Notes under the pieces: model-generated | Told to the model about the DNA's origin: nothing | The model's database searches: none | Seen by the model: only the letters and a program-made list of their open reading frames with translations | Translations under genes and position numbers: made by a program | Part shown: positions 6,974 to 14,278 of the stretch, piece by piece | How the letters are laid out: each line of letters starts with the position of its first letter | Position numbering within the stretch: the first letter of the stretch is position 1 | Assembly (NCBI GenBank): GCA_011375465.1 | Contig: DRZV01000059.1 | Coordinates: forward strand, 1-17,633 | Length of the DNA: 17,633 nucleotides | Source of the DNA: Neomoorella mulderi | Lineage (GTDB): Bacteria > Bacillota > DSM-521 > Neomoorellales > Neomoorellaceae | Reading direction: 5' to 3'

Positions 6974-7537
6974 TCAGCTGGTAAGACAGCCCATCGCTTC
7001 TGCCCAGGACTTTTTTTCCAAAAGCAATTTTAAGGCCGAGACCGCCTTGAGCAGGGCGGGCTTTATGGCCTTCCATTCCTGGGGGGTGAAGGGTTGCAGC
7101 ACATAATCCACCACGTCTTCCTTGCGCTCAGGACGACCTATGCCGATCTTCAAACGGGGCATATCCTGGCTGCCCAGAGATCTTATAACCGATTGCACTC
7201 CCCTATGCCCCCCAGAGCTGCCCTTCAGGCGAAAGCGTATCCGGCCCAGGGGCAGATCCAGATCGTCATGCACCAGCAAGATCTCCTCCGGTTTAATATT
7301 ATACTCCCGGGCCAGGGGGGCGATAACTTCTCCGCTCCTGTTCATATAGGCTGAGGGTTTGAGCAGGATTACCTCCCCCACCTGGCCCCAAAGGGCAGGA
7401 TAACAGGGATGGGGTTTGAGCCGGATCCCCAATTCCTCAGCCAAGAGATCCAAAACCATGAAACCCACGTTGTGGCGAGTGGCCTCATACCCGGGTCCGG
7501 GATTCCCCAATCCGGCTATCATCCTTATAAAGGCCAT
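6974..7537 (-). CDS. pth: Peptidyl-tRNA hydrolase
   Basis: A 187-residue bacterial-type Pth. It cleaves the ester bond of peptidyl-tRNA released by drop-off, recycling tRNA. Visible active-site elements are Asn12 (GLGNPG), the catalytic His22 (TRHNVGF), Met65-Asn66 (YMNRSG), Asp91 (HDDLDLP) and His111 (GGHRG). The residue after His111 is Arg112, where E. coli has Asn114 (GGHNG), a substrate-contacting position; such variation occurs in the family, and the catalytic His/Asp pair is kept. In B. subtilis the gene is also called spoVC. It lies 15 bp after rplY with a GGGGTGG ribosome site and ends in TGA-TAA just before mfd, in line with co-transcription. Confidence 0.97.
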   Translation of the reverse strand: MAFIRMIAGLGNPGPGYEATRHNVGFMVLDLLAEELGIRLKPHPCYPALWGQVGEVILLKPSAYMNRSGEVIAPLAREYNIKPEEILLVHDDLDLPLGRIRFRLKGSSGGHRGVQSVIRSLGSQDMPRLKIGIGRPERKEDVVDYVLQPFTPQEWKAIKPALLKAVSALKLLLEKKSWAEAMGCLTS

Positions 7538-7552
7538 CCTGCTCCACCCCGA

Positions 7553-8173
7553 TTACTGGGAAGGGCCGGACTCCGCCTCGGGAGCAGTTTCCGCTTCTTC
7601 TTCTGCCTCTAAAGTAGGGGCCACCACCGTGGCTATCAGGGAATCCCCTTCTGTTAAGATCTTCACCCCTGGAGGGGGAACTATATCCTCCACCTTGAGG
7701 GAATCGCCTATGTCCAATTCGCTAACTTCTACGGAGATGTGCTCCGGCAGGTGGGTGGGTAGGCATTCCACTTCCACCACCCTGAGGCCATGCTGGAGTA
7801 TCCCGCCCCGCTTTACCCCCTTCGGCTCCCCCACCAGGAGCAGGGGAACTTCTGCCCGGATCTCCTCGTCCAAGGCGATCTGGTGGAGGTCCACATGGAG
7901 CAGGACTTCCTTTATGGGATCCCGCTGGACCTCCTTTATGATGGCGGGATACTCTTGGATCCTATCCCCTTCCTGGAGCACCACCTTCAGCAACACCGAC
8001 TCCCCCTCCCTTTGCAGGAGCCTCTCCAGATCTCTATAGGGGACAGCTATGGGCAGATTGCCCACCCTCTTGCCATAAAGGGTTCCCGGCAATTTTCCTT
8101 CCCGGCGCAGGCGCCGGGCAGGGCCTTTGCCCAACTCCCTTCTCTTTTCCACCTTTAAGGGTTGTGGCTGCAT
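7553..8173 (-). CDS. rplY: Ribosomal protein bL25, CTC (long) form
   Basis: A 206-residue protein with two parts. Residues about 1-92 are the 5S-rRNA-binding bL25 domain (RRELGKGPARRLRREGKLPGTLYG, ending in HVDLHQI). Residues about 95-185 are the TL5/CTC beta domain (VPLLLVGEPKGVKRGGILQHGLRVVEVECLP, then ISVEVSELDIGDSLKVEDI). An acidic Ala/Glu-rich tail closes it (about 188-206). The short E. coli form lacks the second part. It binds 5S rRNA in the central protuberance; CTC is also a general stress protein in Bacillus. A strong AAGGAGG ribosome site lies just upstream. The only space for its promoter is the 52-bp gap shared with the divergent PRC-barrel gene or the start of that gene. A TATGAT -10-like box at 8197-8202 (minus) has a poor -35. 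It probably opens the rplY-pth-mfd operon. Confidence 0.95.
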   Translation of the reverse strand: MQPQPLKVEKRRELGKGPARRLRREGKLPGTLYGKRVGNLPIAVPYRDLERLLQREGESVLLKVVLQEGDRIQEYPAIIKEVQRDPIKEVLLHVDLHQIALDEEIRAEVPLLLVGEPKGVKRGGILQHGLRVVEVECLPTHLPEHISVEVSELDIGDSLKVEDIVPPPGVKILTEGDSLIATVVAPTLEAEEEAETAPEAESGPSQ

Positions 8174-8225
8174 AGTTCCGCCTCCTTAAAATTTTGATCA
8201 TAAAGCCTTTAAAAGGAGAATAAGC

Positions 8226-8804
8226 ATGAAAAAGCAGGAGGTGAAAGGGATGAATAACAGCAAAAAGTTGATGGGCATGCCGGTGGTCAGTTTAGCCGAT
8301 GGGCAACAACTGGGCCAGGTTAAGGGTTTAATAATCCACCCTGCCAAAATGAGCATAGTGGCCCTGCTGATGGAGAGGCAGGGGTGGTTTAAAGAACAGC
8401 CGGTGATACCCTATCAACATGTCAAAAATGTGGGCCAACACGTGGTGACCGTGGATCATCCCCAAGCCATGGCCAAACTGAGCAGTTTCCCCGAGCTGGA
8501 AGCCCTGGCCAAAAACCCCCTTCCCTTGCTTAAAAACCGGGTGATCACCGAAGAAGGGGCTCTCCTGGGAACCGTGGACGATTTCTATTTTGATCCCCAG
8601 AGCGGCCGCCTTCTCTCTTTAGAGATCAGAAAAGGCATTTTTTGGGGGAAGACTTCCCTGCCCACGGAAAAGATCCTGACCTGGGGTAAAGACGCCTTGA
8701 TAGTTCAAGCCCATGCCGAGATCCCTCCAGAGGAAAGCCCCTCCCTTTGGGTCCAGTTCAGATCTTACTGGCCCTTCGGCAAGAAGGCCAAAGAAAAGGG
8801 TTAG
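8226..8804 (+). CDS. Double PRC-barrel domain protein
   Basis: A 192-residue protein with no signal peptide or membrane span. It contains two PRC-barrel-like units: about 15-80 (LMGMPVVSLADGQQLGQVKGLIIHPAKMSIVALLME) and about 100-165 (NRVITEEGALLGTVDDFYFDPQSGRLLSLEIRKG). PRC barrels occur in photosynthetic reaction centre H subunits, in RimM, and in many stand-alone Firmicute proteins such as YlmC/YrrD types, whose roles are mostly unknown. The C-terminus is basic (FGKKAKEKG). Two in-frame ATGs are usable: 8226 (AAAAGGAG ahead) and 8250 (AGGAGGTGA ahead); the family core begins after the second. It is the only plus-strand gene between two minus-strand operons, and its stop TAG overlaps the prs stop TAA. 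YrrD-like is the nearest named type, but that is a loose analogy. Confidence 0.85.
   Translation: MKKQEVKGMNNSKKLMGMPVVSLADGQQLGQVKGLIIHPAKMSIVALLMERQGWFKEQPVIPYQHVKNVGQHVVTVDHPQAMAKLSSFPELEALAKNPLPLLKNRVITEEGALLGTVDDFYFDPQSGRLLSLEIRKGIFWGKTSLPTEKILTWGKDALIVQAHAEIPPEESPSLWVQFRSYWPFGKKAKEKG
8236..8252 (+). promoter_or_regulatory. Second ribosome binding site inside the PRC-barrel gene
   Basis: AGGAGGTGA at 8236-8244 is a full match to the anti-Shine-Dalgarno sequence, with ATG at 8250-8252, in frame with the upstream ATG at 8226. It encodes residues 4-6 of the longer form, so the gene may begin at Met9 (184 residues) or use both starts. Confidence 0.65.
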
Positions 8805-9754
8805 GCAAAAAGCCGGCTCACGGAAAGGTCTTTATGGATCCTTATTATGGCTTCCCCCAGTAAAGGGGCAACTGAGAGTTGCCGCAGCTGGGGTATATGT
8901 TTCTCCGGAGGGATGGGGATGGTGTTGCAGACTATGAGTTCTTTTATGGGGGAAAAAGAGAGCCGCTCCACCGCCGGACCGGATAGCACCGGATGGGTAC
9001 AGCAGGCGTAAACCTCTCTAGCCCCCCGCTCCATCAAGGCCTGAGCCCCTTGGGTAATGGTACCTGCCGTATCTATCAGGTCATCTATAATTATGGCGGT
9101 CTTGTCCTCCACCTCTCCTATGATGTTCATTATCTCCGCCACATTGGGAGCCGGCCGCCGTTTATCTATGATGGCTATGGTGAATACCCCCCCCAGCCTT
9201 TCGGCAAAGGTTCGGGCCCGGGTTACCCCGCCCAGATCAGGAGACACCACAATGTAGTCCTCCAAGCCTTTGCTCTTAAGATAATCGGCCAGAATAGGTA
9301 CCGCGGTCAGGTGATCCACCGGGATATCGAAAAAACCCTGGATGGCGGCTGCATGTAGATCCAGGGTGAGGACCCTATCGGCCCCGGCCGCGGTTATGAG
9401 GTTGGCCACCAGCTTGGCGGATATGGGATCCCTGGCCCTGGTCTTCCTCTCCTGGCGGGCATACCCATAATAAGGTATAACAGCGGTGATCCTCCAAGCA
9501 GAGGCCCTTTTAAGGGCGTCCATCATGATCAAAAGCTCCATGAGATTTTCATTGACCGGGTGGCAGGTGGGTTGGATGACGAACACATCCTTCCCCCTTA
9601 CACTCTCTTCGATGGCGATGCTTATTTCCCCGTCGCTGAAGCGCCCCACTTTAGCCTCTCCCAGGGGAACCCCCAGGTAACTGGCTATTTCCTTGGCCAG
9701 GTGGGGATGGGCATTACCCGCAAACAGCTTCAGCTCTGCCCCTCGTCTTTCCAT
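8801..9754 (-). CDS. prs: Ribose-phosphate pyrophosphokinase (PRPP synthase, class I)
   Basis: A 317-residue protein of normal length. It transfers pyrophosphate from ATP to ribose-5-phosphate to make PRPP for purine, pyrimidine, NAD, His and Trp synthesis. Seen in order: KLFAGNAHPHLAKEI and RFSDGEISI (38-46); the catalytic flexible loop YGYARQERKTRAR (96-108); the metal/substrate stretch DLHAAAIQGFFDIP (132-145); PDLGGVTRAR (172-181); and the PRPP loop DDLIDTAGT (224-232). All key features of the allosteric class I enzyme are present. It lies 18 bp after glmU, a pairing shared with B. subtilis. The ribosome site is weak (CGGGGG). Its stop codon overlaps that of the convergent PRC-barrel gene, leaving no room for a terminator between them. 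Confidence 0.98.
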   Translation of the reverse strand: MERRGAELKLFAGNAHPHLAKEIASYLGVPLGEAKVGRFSDGEISIAIEESVRGKDVFVIQPTCHPVNENLMELLIMMDALKRASAWRITAVIPYYGYARQERKTRARDPISAKLVANLITAAGADRVLTLDLHAAAIQGFFDIPVDHLTAVPILADYLKSKGLEDYIVVSPDLGGVTRARTFAERLGGVFTIAIIDKRRPAPNVAEIMNIIGEVEDKTAIIIDDLIDTAGTITQGAQALMERGAREVYACCTHPVLSGPAVERLSFSPIKELIVCNTIPIPPEKHIPQLRQLSVAPLLGEAIIRIHKDLSVSRLFA

Positions 9755-9772
9755 TTTTAAACCCCCGAAAAG

Positions 9773-11164
9773 CTATTTTTCTTTTTTTCTTTCCCGAGCC
9801 CACTTTTCCCTCTTCTCCTTCGCCCTGCCTTCCAAGTTTATCTGCCTTTCCCGGGCAATGGCCAGGGCATCGGGGGGTACGTCCTCCGTTATGGTGGAAC
9901 CGGCTCCTACCATGGCCCCTGCCCCCACCCTTACCGGAGCCACCAGGTTGGTGTTGCTCCCGATAAAGGCCCCGTCCTCTATTATAGTAGGCCATTTGCT
10001 CTGGCCGTCAAAATTGCAGGTGATGGTGCCTGCGCCTATATTCACCTCCCGGCCCACCTGGGCGTCTCCTATATAAGAGAGGTGGAGTATCTTGGATCCC
10101 TTCCCCACCCGGGTGGCCTTTATTTCCACAAAATCCCCTATCTTGACCCCTTCCTCCAGGACGGTGCCTGGACGCAGGTAAGCAAAGGGGCCTATGTGGC
10201 AATTATCCCCCACTTCGCTGGAAATTATTACCGAACGATCTATGTGACAGTTATCTCCCACCCGGCTATCCCGGATGGTGGTATGGGGACCTACGGTACA
10301 GCCGGACCCTATAACGGTTGCCCCCTCCAGGAAGGTGCCCGGATAAACAATAGTGTCGGGTCCGATCTCCACAGTCACATCTACATAAGTAGCTTCTGGA
10401 TCTATAAAGGTTACCCCTCCCTCCATGAAGGCCCTATTGATCCTCTTTCGCCACAGGGCAGCCACCTTGGCCAGCTGGATCCTGTCGTTTACTCCCAGGA
10501 TCTCCTCTGCCTCCTGGGGCTGAACTGAGGCCACTTTGAGCCCCTGTTTTACCGCCAAGTTCACCACGTCGGTGAGGTAAAATTCCCCCTGCCGGTTATC
10601 CGGGGTCAAACTGCCCAGGGCTGCCCAGAGGGAAGGGGCAGAAAAGCAGTAAAAACCACCGTTGACCTCTTTGATGGCCCTCTGTTCAGGGGAGGCGTCC
10701 GCCTCCTCCGCTATGGCCACAATTCTACCCCGGGTATCCCTGATTATCCTGCCATAGCCCCCGGGATCTTCCAGAAGGGCAGTCAGCAGGGTCACCGCTG
10801 CCCCTTCCCGGAGGTGGCATTCCAGCAGCTCCTTCAGGGTATCCCCCCTGATCAAAGGGGTATCCCCGCACAACACCAATACCGTCCCGGCCTGGCCCAC
10901 CGCCTCCCGGGCCTGCATCACCGCATGGCCTGTCCCCAGCTGCTTCTCCTGCAGGACATAAGTACATCTGGAGCCCAGCTGGGCCTTCACCTCTTCCCCT
11001 CTATGCCCTATCACCACGATCCTTTTCTCTATGCCCGCCTCCTCCACCGCAGCCAGGACATGTTCCACCAGAGAGCGCCCCGCCACCCGATGCAAGACTT
11101 TGGGACGACGGGATTTCATCCTTTTACCCAGACCTGCCGCCAATATCACGGCCGCTGTCTCCAT
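9773..11164 (-). CDS. glmU: Bifunctional GlmU: GlcN-1-P acetyltransferase / GlcNAc-1-P uridylyltransferase
   Basis: A 463-residue enzyme making UDP-GlcNAc, the first committed donor for peptidoglycan and teichoic acid. The N-terminal pyrophosphorylase has LAAGLGKRMKSRRPKVLH (8-25), QLGTGHA (75-81), GDTPL with Asp101, and EVNGG (166-170). The C-terminal left-handed beta helix (about 255-445) contains many hexapeptide turns, the acetyltransferase base His361 in HLSYIGDAQVG (E. coli His363) and NIGAGTITCNFDG. The tail is very basic (about 450-463). The ATG at 11164 lies inside the end of the upstream nucleotidyltransferase gene (41-bp overlap), with a GGGGAGAAGG ribosome site there, so translation is likely coupled. 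Confidence 0.98.
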   Translation of the reverse strand: METAAVILAAGLGKRMKSRRPKVLHRVAGRSLVEHVLAAVEEAGIEKRIVVIGHRGEEVKAQLGSRCTYVLQEKQLGTGHAVMQAREAVGQAGTVLVLCGDTPLIRGDTLKELLECHLREGAAVTLLTALLEDPGGYGRIIRDTRGRIVAIAEEADASPEQRAIKEVNGGFYCFSAPSLWAALGSLTPDNRQGEFYLTDVVNLAVKQGLKVASVQPQEAEEILGVNDRIQLAKVAALWRKRINRAFMEGGVTFIDPEATYVDVTVEIGPDTIVYPGTFLEGATVIGSGCTVGPHTTIRDSRVGDNCHIDRSVIISSEVGDNCHIGPFAYLRPGTVLEEGVKIGDFVEIKATRVGKGSKILHLSYIGDAQVGREVNIGAGTITCNFDGQSKWPTIIEDGAFIGSNTNLVAPVRVGAGAMVGAGSTITEDVPPDALAIARERQINLEGRAKEKREKWARERKKEK

Positions 11165-11894
11165 CCTTCTCCCCTTCCCCCTCTAATAGCTTGCGGGCCA
11201 GATGCATGTGGCTCTCCTTATCCACATCCATCCCGATCTCGGCGTAGGGGGTGATGACCGCGACCCCCTTTATGCCCGTCAGCTGCTCCACCCTCTTTTC
11301 TATATCCCCTATGGAAAGGCGGTGGAGCAGGAATTTAGATAAAATCTCCCACCCTAAGAGCTGGGCCAAACCAAAAGGTTTTTTCCTCAGGGCCACCAAC
11401 TTCTGGACCCAGGGAAAATGGCGTAAAAAAACGTCCCTTTTGATCAGTAAAATATTGCCTCCGGTAAAGACCCCCTCTTTGAGGGGCACATAGGTCCTCC
11501 TGGCCCCGGGAAAACAGGCCTCTACCCTCTCCCGCTCTATGATGGGGTAATAGACTTCCCCCTCCCTTTCCCGGCAACGCTCCAGGAAGTCCCTTACCCC
11601 TTCCGGAGTGAGGAAAGGTATGTCTCCGGTGACCAACAGTATCCAGGGCAGGTCGCCTTCCAGGGCCTTGAGGCCACTAAAGGCGCTTTCTGCCGTACCT
11701 GCTCCAGGGGGGGCCCATTTGACACCAGGAGGCAGGTGGGATTTTACCCCCTCCGGTCCCACCACCACCAGTTGCTGAAGGATCTGGGAGGAAGAGAGGG
11801 CTTCCACCACCCACGAGAATAGGGGACGGGAGGCCAGAACCCAGAGGGCCTTTCCTTCTCCGTCACCCGCCAGGACTATACCGCCTATCCTCAT
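11124..11894 (-). CDS. MobA-like nucleotidyltransferase-fold protein, substrate unknown
   Basis: A 256-residue protein with the NTP-transferase Rossmann fold. Seen: an opening IVLAGDGEGKAL (6-17), a TGDIPFL element with Asp91 at the expected first metal site, GGNILLI in the middle, and a C-terminal IGMDVDKESHMHLARKLL (about 221-237) like the IDTPEDL motif of MobA, IspD and CofC relatives. The signature loop is degenerate: the usual GG.G.R segment is shortened and its Arg is gone, though the Lys before AL (Lys15) remains. Proteins of this family sit beside glmU in several clostridia, but I know of no assigned substrate. The start overlaps the GntR stop (ATGA, 11891-11894), and the 3' end overlaps glmU by 41 bp, so all three are probably co-translated. 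It could be a true nucleotidyltransferase or a regulatory paralogue. Confidence 0.8.
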   Translation of the reverse strand: MRIGGIVLAGDGEGKALWVLASRPLFSWVVEALSSSQILQQLVVVGPEGVKSHLPPGVKWAPPGAGTAESAFSGLKALEGDLPWILLVTGDIPFLTPEGVRDFLERCREREGEVYYPIIERERVEACFPGARRTYVPLKEGVFTGGNILLIKRDVFLRHFPWVQKLVALRKKPFGLAQLLGWEILSKFLLHRLSIGDIEKRVEQLTGIKGVAVITPYAEIGMDVDKESHMHLARKLLEGEGEKDGDSGRDIGGRSG

Positions 11895-12571
11895 GCTTTT
11901 CCCCTCGTCCTGATGGCCTCCATCACCCGGTTGGCCGCGTTCTCGATATGTTCCTGAGCCAGACGCTGGGCCAAATCCACCTCCCTGGCAGCTATCGCTT
12001 CTAAAAGCCTCCGATGTTCCTCCAGGGCCTCGGCCATCCTCCCGGGCATGGAGAGGGAGGTGGTGCGATAGGTTTGGATCTTTTCCTGCAGGTTATTTAT
12101 GATCTTGACCAGGAGGGCATTGCGGCTGGCCTGATAGAGCACCTCGTGAAACTTGGTATCCACCTCTATAGTATATTCCAGATTTTCCTCCTCTACCCCT
12201 TTGCCTATTTCCATCAGCAGCCTCTCCATCTCCTCCAACTCCTCTTCGGTGGCCCGCTCGCAGGCCAAGGCCGCGGCCAAAGACTCCAGCGCCGCCCTCA
12301 CCTCAAAGAGATCGGCGATATCCTTCATGGAAAGATCGGCCACAAAGGCTCCTTTATGGGGGATAATGACCACCAGGCCTTCCTGTTCCAGCTTGCGTAT
12401 GGCCTCCCTCACCGGTGTGCGGCTGACGCCCAATTCCTCGGCCAGCTGGATCTCCATCAGTTTTTCCCCGGTTTTGAGATGGCCCTCCAATATGGCTTCC
12501 TTTAAGGCCTCGAAGACGATCTCCCTCAAGGGTTTGTAATTGCTGAGCTTGCCCTTCAGATACCTCTTCAT
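11891..12571 (-). CDS. GntR-family transcriptional regulator, FadR/FCD subfamily
   Basis: A 226-residue regulator. Residues about 12-75 form a winged helix-turn-helix (IQLAEELGVSRTPVREAIRKLEQEGLVVIIPHKGAFVA is the recognition part and wing). Residues about 80-210 form an all-helical FCD effector domain with the metal-binding residues in DTKFHEVLY, EEHRRLL and AQEHIENAA. FCD proteins usually bind carboxylate ligands and repress neighbouring genes. The ligand cannot be read from the sequence; its neighbours make isoprenoid and cell-wall precursors, unusual targets for this family. The ribosome site TAGGAGG includes the TAG stop of ispE, and the gene's own TGA overlaps the next start, so it lies inside the operon and may regulate it. 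Confidence 0.92.
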   Translation of the reverse strand: MKRYLKGKLSNYKPLREIVFEALKEAILEGHLKTGEKLMEIQLAEELGVSRTPVREAIRKLEQEGLVVIIPHKGAFVADLSMKDIADLFEVRAALESLAAALACERATEEELEEMERLLMEIGKGVEEENLEYTIEVDTKFHEVLYQASRNALLVKIINNLQEKIQTYRTTSLSMPGRMAEALEEHRRLLEAIAAREVDLAQRLAQEHIENAANRVMEAIRTRGKA

Positions 12572-12581
12572 GGGAGACCTC

Positions 12582-13457
12582 CTAAAGAAGGTTTAAAGTC
12601 CGGGTAACGATAACCCTTCCCCTTTTGTAAATCCGGCGCAGCCTGCTGGCTATCCTCAAAGCCTTCTCCTGGGTAGGGGTTATGCCCATCAGGGTGGGAC
12701 CGCTGCCGGAAAGGAGCACCCTTTCTGCGCCGCAAGACATAAGAAGGGTTTTCAGTTCCCCTATCTCCGGACAGAGGCTTATGGCAGGAATTTCCAGGTC
12801 GTTATGCAAATTCTCCAAGATTTTTTTCCTGTCCCCGCTATATAGGGCTTTTATAATCCCCTCTTCCTGCAGGGAAAGATCCCTTTTTTCCTCTATAGCC
12901 ATCTCGTCCCATCTCTGGTAAACCCCTTGGGCCTTGAGGCTAAAAAGGGGGGTCACCAGCACCAGCCACAAGGTGGGAGGCGGAGGTAAGGGATCCAATT
13001 GTTCGCCCCGTCCTCTGCCCCAGGCGGTTCCGCCCAGGATACAGAAGGGCACATCGCTCCCTATCCTGGCGCCGAGACGGGCCAGCTGAAGGGGGGTAAG
13101 CCCCAATCCGAAGAGATAATTTAACCCCAGCAAAGTAGCTCCCGCGTCGCTGCTCCCTCCGCCCAAACCAGCAGCTATGGGGATCCTCTTGTGGAGCACT
13201 ATTTTTACCCCTGGAAAACCCCTTTCCCGATGCAAAAGCGAGGCGGCCTGGTGGACCAGATTTTGAGAGCCTGAAGGCAGGCTGGCTCCCAGAATTTCCA
13301 CCTCGATCCCCTTATCCCGTTTCTTCAAGATCACCTTGTCGTGAAGGGCTACAGACTGGTAAAGGGTGCTGATCTCATGATAGCCGTCTTGCCTCTTACC
13401 CTTGACCCAGAGGAACAGATTGACCTTGGCATAAGCGGGTATCTGCAGGATGTCCAC
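12582..13457 (-). CDS. ispE: 4-diphosphocytidyl-2-C-methyl-D-erythritol kinase
   Basis: A 291-residue GHMP kinase that phosphorylates CDP-methylerythritol in the MEP pathway to IPP and DMAPP. Seen: AYAKVNLFLWV with catalytic Lys11, the ATP loop IPIAAGLGGGSSDAG (about 92-106), GSDVPF with catalytic Asp135, and the third GHMP motif LLSGSGPTLMG near the C-terminus. The start is GTG (13457-13455), preceded by AGAGGA close by; homologues begin a few residues before the A-KVNLFL motif, which fits. The gene lies 17 bp after the response regulator and 10 bp before the GntR gene. ispE followed by a GntR gene is found in other clostridia. Confidence 0.97.
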   Translation of the reverse strand: MDILQIPAYAKVNLFLWVKGKRQDGYHEISTLYQSVALHDKVILKKRDKGIEVEILGASLPSGSQNLVHQAASLLHRERGFPGVKIVLHKRIPIAAGLGGGSSDAGATLLGLNYLFGLGLTPLQLARLGARIGSDVPFCILGGTAWGRGRGEQLDPLPPPPTLWLVLVTPLFSLKAQGVYQRWDEMAIEEKRDLSLQEEGIIKALYSGDRKKILENLHNDLEIPAISLCPEIGELKTLLMSCGAERVLLSGSGPTLMGITPTQEKALRIASRLRRIYKRGRVIVTRTLNLL

Positions 13458-13474
13458 GTCCTCTTTTTAAATTT

Positions 13475-14167
13475 TTAAACATCCTCGGCGAACTTATAGC
13501 CCACACCCCTGACGGTGAGGATATAACGGGGCCTGCTGGGATTGTCTTCTATTTTTTCCCTTAAGTGCCTTATATGCACGTCTATAGTCCGGGTTTCGCC
13601 GTAATACTCCCCCTCCCAGAGCCGCTCCAGCAGGGCCTCCCGGGTGAACACCCTACCCCGGTTCGAGGCCAGGAGGTGAAGCAGCTGGAATTCCTTCAAG
13701 GTGAGATCCACCGGCCGTCCCTTCACTGTAACCGTATGGCTCTGGGGGTCTATCACCAGATCTCCTATAACCAAGGGTTCCCCCTCTTTATGCTCCGCCC
13801 TTTCCGCCACCCTCCGGAGGATGGCCCTTACCCGGGCCAGCAGCTCTCTGGGGCTGAAAGGTTTGGTTAAATAATCGTCAGCCCCCAACTCCAACCCCAA
13901 AACCCTGTCCACCTCTTCCTTTCGGGCGGTCAACATCAGTACCGGAGTGGTGTCTCCCTTCATCCTCAGCTTCCGGCATACCTCAAAACCGTCTATCCGG
14001 GGCAACATCACGTCCAGGATTATGAGATCGGGTTTCTCCTCTTTAACCTTCTCCAGGGCCTCCAGACCATCGCGGGCCACTACAGGGGTAAACCCGGCCT
14101 GGGATAAATTGAAGGATACCAGCTCCAGGATAGAGGACTCATCATCCACCACCAGAATCTTAGACAG
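13475..14167 (-). CDS. OmpR/PhoB-family response regulator, probable CTG start
   Basis: A receiver domain (KILVVDDE acid pocket, phospho-acceptor Asp52 in LIILDVMLP, Thr in MLTAR, Lys in YLTKPF) is joined to an OmpR-type winged helix (about 130-230: LTLKEFQLLHLLASNRGRVFTREALLERLW, then RTIDVHIRHLREKI and VRGVGYKF). It resembles the PhoP/ResD/YycF types. No ATG, GTG or TTG exists between the in-frame TGA (14174-14176) and the GTG at 14150-14152, and that GTG would cut off SKIL of the conserved MSKILVVDDE start. CTG at 14165-14167 restores it, with a GGGGGGTGA ribosome site 9 nt away (to the G run). Starting at the GTG gives 225 residues, at CTG 230. No histidine kinase lies next to it, so it is an orphan here. 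It heads the ispE-glmU-prs block. Confidence 0.93.
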   Translation of the reverse strand: MSKILVVDDESSILELVSFNLSQAGFTPVVARDGLEALEKVKEEKPDLIILDVMLPRIDGFEVCRKLRMKGDTTPVLMLTARKEEVDRVLGLELGADDYLTKPFSPRELLARVRAILRRVAERAEHKEGEPLVIGDLVIDPQSHTVTVKGRPVDLTLKEFQLLHLLASNRGRVFTREALLERLWEGEYYGETRTIDVHIRHLREKIEDNPSRPRYILTVRGVGYKFAEDV

Positions 14168-14186
14168 AGCCCTTCACCCCCCTGTT

Positions 14187-14216
14187 ATTATAACTTAGGC
14201 CGATAAAAGGCTGCAA
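14187..14216 (-). promoter_or_regulatory. Sigma-A type promoter for the response regulator-ispE operon
   Basis: On the minus strand a perfect -10 TATAAT (14192-14187) is preceded, with an 18-bp spacer, by TTGCAG (14216-14211), a partial -35. The predicted transcript start is near 14180, giving a short leader that carries the G-rich ribosome site directly before the CTG start at 14167. Confidence 0.65.
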
Positions 14217-14245
14217 GCAACCTTTAAAAGACCCTTCCCCCCCTT

Positions 14246-14278
14246 CCAGGGGCATGATAAAATACTGACAAACCCTGG
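14246..14278 (+). promoter_or_regulatory. Candidate promoter/operator for the lipoprotein gene
   Basis: An extended -10-like box TGATAAAAT (14255-14263) lies about 48 bp before the start of the lipoprotein gene, without a recognisable -35. The overlapping CATGATA (14253-14259) also fits the sigma-F/G -10 consensus, again without its -35. The box is flanked by CCAGGG (14246-14251) and CCCTGG (14273-14278), inverted 6-mers that might be a regulator site. Weak evidence. Confidence 0.28.

Noticed and set aside
14253..14259. CATGATA as a sigma-F/G -10 for the lipoprotein gene
   Set aside because: The 7-mer fits, but no matching -35 exists 17-18 bp upstream, so a sporulation promoter is not supported.
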